Of a stretch of 64,000 nucleotides of DNA, positions 60,572 to 64,000 are shown one piece after another; the first letter of the stretch is position 1, and every line of letters starts with the position of its first letter. The DNA lies in contig BJOX01000312.1 of NCBI GenBank assembly GCA_009731375.1, forward strand, positions 243,242 through 307,241, written 5' to 3'. The DNA is from Paulinella micropora. Taxonomy: Eukaryota; Cercozoa; Imbricatea; Euglyphida. Under the pieces are notes generated by a model. The model did no database searches and was not told the origin of the DNA. It saw only the letters and a program-made list of their open reading frames with translations. A program made the position numbers and the translations under genes.

Positions 60572-61925
60572 TTAAGAAGGGACTTTTCGCGTAGCTGGTG
60601 AGTAATGGTAATGACGGCGTCTTGGACCGTTGTCACTGCCAGGCCCCGAAGATAACTGCACGCTCCCAACCTGCCCGGCATGTAATTCTGAGTGTTTGGC
60701 TGTATTCCTGTCCTCGGTTGGTGCGTCGTTAGCCGTGTCGGAGAGGCTTTCCGTAAGCGAATCGTTTTGATTAATAGGATCGACCGCGGTCGGCGTTATG
60801 CCTTTCTCGCTGTTCCCCTGCACCACCTGACGTCGCGACTGGTTCACTCTGACTTGTCTTTTCTTCCGACTCTTCGATGACTTGCGCACGCTCTCAACCT
60901 GCCCAGCGTCTGGATCTGGGTGTTCTGCTGTATTCATGTCATTGGTTGGTGCGTCATTAGCCACGTCGGTACCAAGGCTTGTTGTAAGCGAGTCGTGCTG
61001 GTTAGAAACCCGGCCTTCGCCGAGGCCCCCCTGCTGCGTCGGGGTGGACCCTTCAGGTCCGTCACTTCCGACATCCAGTTGCGTCTCGGTGCTTTGGCGA
61101 GCGCCTTCTTTTTCTGTTGCAGGGTTGTCTCCCTTTTCTGGCAGGTTATTTAACAAATCTCTGTCTAGCTGGAGATTCTCGTCCACCGCGAATCTGCCAG
61201 TGTCTACAGTGGCCAGGCCGGGGTGCCAATCGACTTGCACCCAAGAAACCTTCAAGGGTTCTAGCTTATTAGGTCCTTGTTGGGCCTTGAAGCAAAAGAG
61301 TCGGATAGACTGCCACAGTTGGATAAGGCAGGCGTACTGCCGTTCGCTTGAACCCAGGTACAGGTTATCCAGGTGCAAGTGGAAGATGCTAATCCCCAGC
61401 TTTTGATCACGTGATTTGACGAACTTGAAGAACGCAAACGATCGGTGTCCAGGCTTGTCCGCCGCGGCCGAAGCGACAAAATTTCTGCAGCGGCCTGCTG
61501 ATTGTGCCTGATTGGCGAAAATCAAATTCAGCTCTTGCAAGCAGATACGCTTTCTGCTCCTTTTCGCCTTTGGAGCTGACACGCCAGGGATGTTGTTTAT
61601 TTTGTTTAAATCTGCCGCCACCCAAATCATATTTAGTTAATTCTGCTTCTTCAGTATTATTTTCAAGGGGTATGTCATTGCGCAGACTCATTTTTATCCC
61701 GTTTGTTGTTCCAGCAGGCAAATCCTGCCAGACCTTCAGAAATGCATTCGTCGTAGCTTGTTTTGTTATTGTGATTGTGCCGTGGGAATCGATCCAGCTG
61801 TTCTCGTTTAGGTAATCCTTCAGAAAGAGAACGGTAGATCTGACCTGATATCTGAACCAGTTTTGTTTCCACGCTTCGCCAACACACAAGACCAAGCTAT
61901 CTTTCAATGACTGGGTTCCGCCCAT
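60572..61925 (-). CDS. island paralogue family, member 3, frameshifted, with long repetitive tail
   Basis: ATG at 61925 (MGGTQSLKDSLVLCVGEAWK) opens a frame whose useful part ends near 61600; the next frame continues RKRICLQELNLIFANQ, CRNFVASAAADKPGHRSFAF, ISIFHLHLDNLYLGSS, LIQLWQSIRLF, the four family motifs. The last 190 residues are Asp/Ser/Glu-rich and contain a diverged duplication (HDSLTTSLGTDVANDAPTND / NDSLTESLSDTANDAPTEDR), plus a basic patch KSSKSRKKRQVRVNQSRRQ. Ends TAA at 60572, convergent with member 2. Confidence 0.65.
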
Positions 61926-61995
61926 ACCGTTCCTCTGAAAAAGGAAAGAGCAACTTAGCTAATAATTTCTGTTTTACTATGTATTTGTATGGTGT

Positions 61996-62938
61996 TTATT
62001 CAGAAATACCTTTTTTTATCTCTGCTTGTTGTGCAAATAGTCGCTTCCGCAACATTTTCCACCTCCCCCCTCTCTCCCCTTCTTCCTTCCCCCCCTTTAC
62101 TCCTGCCACCTCCTCACCCCCAGGCCCGTTCATAGGTTCCACAAAATCTTGTTCGAAGTTCGTAGTAAAAGCCCCGTTGGCCGTAGTTACTCTTGCAAAC
62201 TTCGTTTGCCTCAAATAAGCACCAATAACATGGTCTCTACCCATTTCGAACCTCGGCTGTTGGTCGATAAACACGTCTGCCCCCTGGGGTTCTGGTGCGT
62301 ACCTCTCTGTTTCCTGAAGATCTCCTGAGGGATGCTTGGGCCACGAGAAAACTACCTGTTTGGTTTTGCTCACCAAACTGTTGTTTTTGCTCATCCACTT
62401 CTGAATAGCGTCCCATAGTGCCAGAACGTGAATGTTTCTTTTCTCGTCAGGTACGTCCAGACCGAAATAAAGGTGAAAGACATTCATCACTTGCTGTTTC
62501 TTGTTCTGTGCATCTGTTTCTTCTTGGAATCGAAAGGCAGCTAGCGATTGGTTGTTAAGGGCAATGAACACTCTGTGCTTGGTGTTTGGTGGTTCTTTGC
62601 ACTCCTTGTTGAATCTGTCAGAACAAATGAACTCCAGTTGGCTTAAGCATTGCTTTTTTTTCTTGTCATCAGCTGGGCCGTTGTTGCCGGCTGCCTCTAC
62701 TCTCTTGTCCCATAAACCCCGAGCATAGATTCGGCTCCCGTTCGCTTTTCCCGCTTTTTTTCAGATATTCCTCAGCACTAGCCGGATCTACCCGTTTGAG
62801 ATATTGAAGCGCCTCCAAATTGATCCCTTCAAAATTGTGATTGTTTTTTACAGCCTGCTCCACGCACACAACCTCGCCTACCGGCACCTCTATGGCACTG
62901 TCTGTGTGTGCTGGGTCAACGGCGCGCTCCGAAGCCAT
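61996..62938 (-). CDS. island paralogue family, member 4, frameshifted
   Basis: ATG at 62938 (MASERAVDPAHTDSAIEVPV), helical N-terminus, shift near 62710, then KKQCLSQLEFICSD, RVFIALNNQSLAAFRF, MNVFHLYFGLDVPDEK, VLALWDAIQKWM. The most diverged member (HLY instead of HxH). Gly/Lys-rich C-terminal tail. Same strand as and 70 bases upstream of member 3. Confidence 0.6.
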
Positions 62939-63376
62939 GACAACACTAAAAGAAAGAAGGCCAAGAGAATTTCCTTATTATATTGAAAAAAGAAATCTTT
63001 CACACTTAAAATTGTCTTTCTCCAGCTACGGTAAAATGCTGGAGAAGGGGGCCAAAGGACCACGGGCGGAGGGATTCATCTGTCGCACCAGAAAAGACAT
63101 TTTCTCTCTCTGCCCTTCCCCGGCCCTCTCCTCTCCACACCTTTTCCCCGTCCGCAGACATGAAGGCGCGAGGGAAGGGGAAAAGTTGAGAATCTCACGA
63201 ATTATTCTTCTGATTACCAGACAAAAAAAATCCGCTCATTTTTTTATCTCGCCACCCACATCCGAAACGCTTGTACATTTTCTTTTCTGTTGTGTAGGCG
63301 CTGTTGAAGGCACATTTTGTTTTTTTTTCTTTTCTCGATCGAAAAGAAAGAAAAAAAACTAATCATCCTTTTGTTG
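62939..63376. other. spacer, no gene supported
   Basis: Upstream of divergent genes: member 4 (minus) and the 63.4-kb gene (plus). Contains long A and T runs and a palindromic tctcgatcgaaaaga near 63331. An open frame at 62841-63362 is low-complexity and without motifs. Confidence 0.5.
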
Positions 63377-64000
63377 ATGACGAGCGACCCGGTTGAGTTT
63401 GCGCGGTTCGTCCGGTTCGCGACTTCCAAGCCCTTCAATGCGGAGAGGTGGGGGCCGGTGCGCTCCGTCCGCTCGGCCGAGCGCTCCTGTGAGGCCGCGG
63501 GACATTTCCTGCGCTTTGCCCGCGGACGGAAGTTGCAGCAGCTGTTCTTTGAAACGGAGTCCGGCGTGTGGCGCACGAGGTTGCGGCGGCTGTTGCGCAA
63601 ATGGATCGAGCACCTGCAAACCAAATGTGGCACCGGCTGGGAGGGCTGCCACCTGGCCGTTTCCTACCTCAGGCCCATCGTCGTGTACGCCGCGCTGCCG
63701 CACCCAGGGCGCGCGGTCGACCTGCGTGCCGTTTGCCTGGCAATCTTCACGCCCGTCCTGCGGCAGCTGCGCCTGCTGTCCAGGGCCGAGGTAGCGTACC
63801 ACCCGAAAGAACGAAACCTTCAGCTGACGTTCTGGGACCTCGTTGCGGCGCGGACCGTCGCGGGCGGCAGGTTCGTCACCCAGTACGGAACCCGCGCGCC
63901 CTGCGCCGAGCTCGTCAGGGCGCTGGCAGCGTCGGCCCAAGGGCACGCGCGCTACGAAGCGCTGCGCGACTTGGTGCTGTTGTGCTTTGCCTCCCTCAGC
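63377..64000 (+). CDS. unrecognised GC-rich protein, 3' end beyond window
   Basis: ATG at 63377 (MTSDPVEFARFVRFATSKPF) opens a frame that stays open for 208 codons to the window end. Strong GC3 bias marks it as real coding in this island. FLRFARGRKLQQLFFETESG, RLRRLLRKWIEHLQTKCGTG, LRPIVVYAALPHPGRAVDL. Mixed alpha/beta composition, no motif recognised. Confidence 0.6.
   Translation, partial: MTSDPVEFARFVRFATSKPFNAERWGPVRSVRSAERSCEAAGHFLRFARGRKLQQLFFETESGVWRTRLRRLLRKWIEHLQTKCGTGWEGCHLAVSYLRPIVVYAALPHPGRAVDLRAVCLAIFTPVLRQLRLLSRAEVAYHPKERNLQLTFWDLVAARTVAGGRFVTQYGTRAPCAELVRALAASAQGHARYEALRDLVLLCFASLS

Noticed and set aside
1-64000. CRISPR array, tRNA or rRNA genes
   Set aside because: The tandem repeats seen lack unique spacers of constant length, and I found no cloverleaf or rRNA segment by eye; a tRNAscan/Infernal run would be needed to exclude divergent tRNAs.

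Overview
The window looks like a eukaryotic (protist-like) nuclear scaffold. It holds four or more retrotransposons of three classes, very long simple repeats, non-overlapping antisense genes and N-filled assembly gaps, and it shows no bacterial operon features. No host housekeeping gene could be identified with certainty.

Left part, 1-36.24 kb: a mobile-element graveyard. (i) 0.7-3.7 kb is a 5'-truncated non-LTR retrotransposon (RT, CCHC finger, restriction-like endonuclease) ending in an (ATTAC)n tail. (ii) 3.7-5.9 kb is almost pure microsatellite, including an (ATGT)n/(ACAT)n inverted pair. (iii) 6.4-17.5 kb is a full-length Ty3/gypsy-type element on the minus strand, with 218-bp LTRs and a GAGT target duplication. 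It lies inside the leader of an older Ty1/copia element (copia-1: LTR at 6.05 kb, decayed gag at 17.7-19.4 kb). (iv) 20.9-29.4 kb is a second copia element of the same family (copia-2), complete in domain order but frameshifted and split by a minisatellite. (v) 30.4-36.24 kb is a third copia element (copia-3) that stops abruptly inside its RT domain.

Right part, 36.24-64 kb: a compact, intron-poor island on both strands. Up to about 58.4 kb it is strongly GC-rich, and it becomes more AT-rich at 58.6-63.3 kb. It has about 18 genes with short intergenic spacers full of homopolymers. Recognisable pieces are a divergent RPB3-like RNA polymerase subunit carrying a heptad tail that resembles the Pol II CTD, a frameshifted kinase-like gene, an F-box/LRR-like protein, an ankyrin-like segment, a methyltransferase-like protein, an acidic protein with a C-terminal cysteine motif, two multi-membrane-span proteins, and four paralogues of a family I do not recognise. 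This content and density suggest an endogenised or co-assembled large DNA virus (NCLDV-like). That is an inference; a compact divergent cellular genome is the alternative.

Two features of the island deserve attention. Nearly every gene needs one or more frameshifts to stay open, at least one of them at a homopolymer. All five clear internal in-frame stops I found are TAG, while most apparent true terminators are TAA or TGA, which raises the possibility of UAG recoding.
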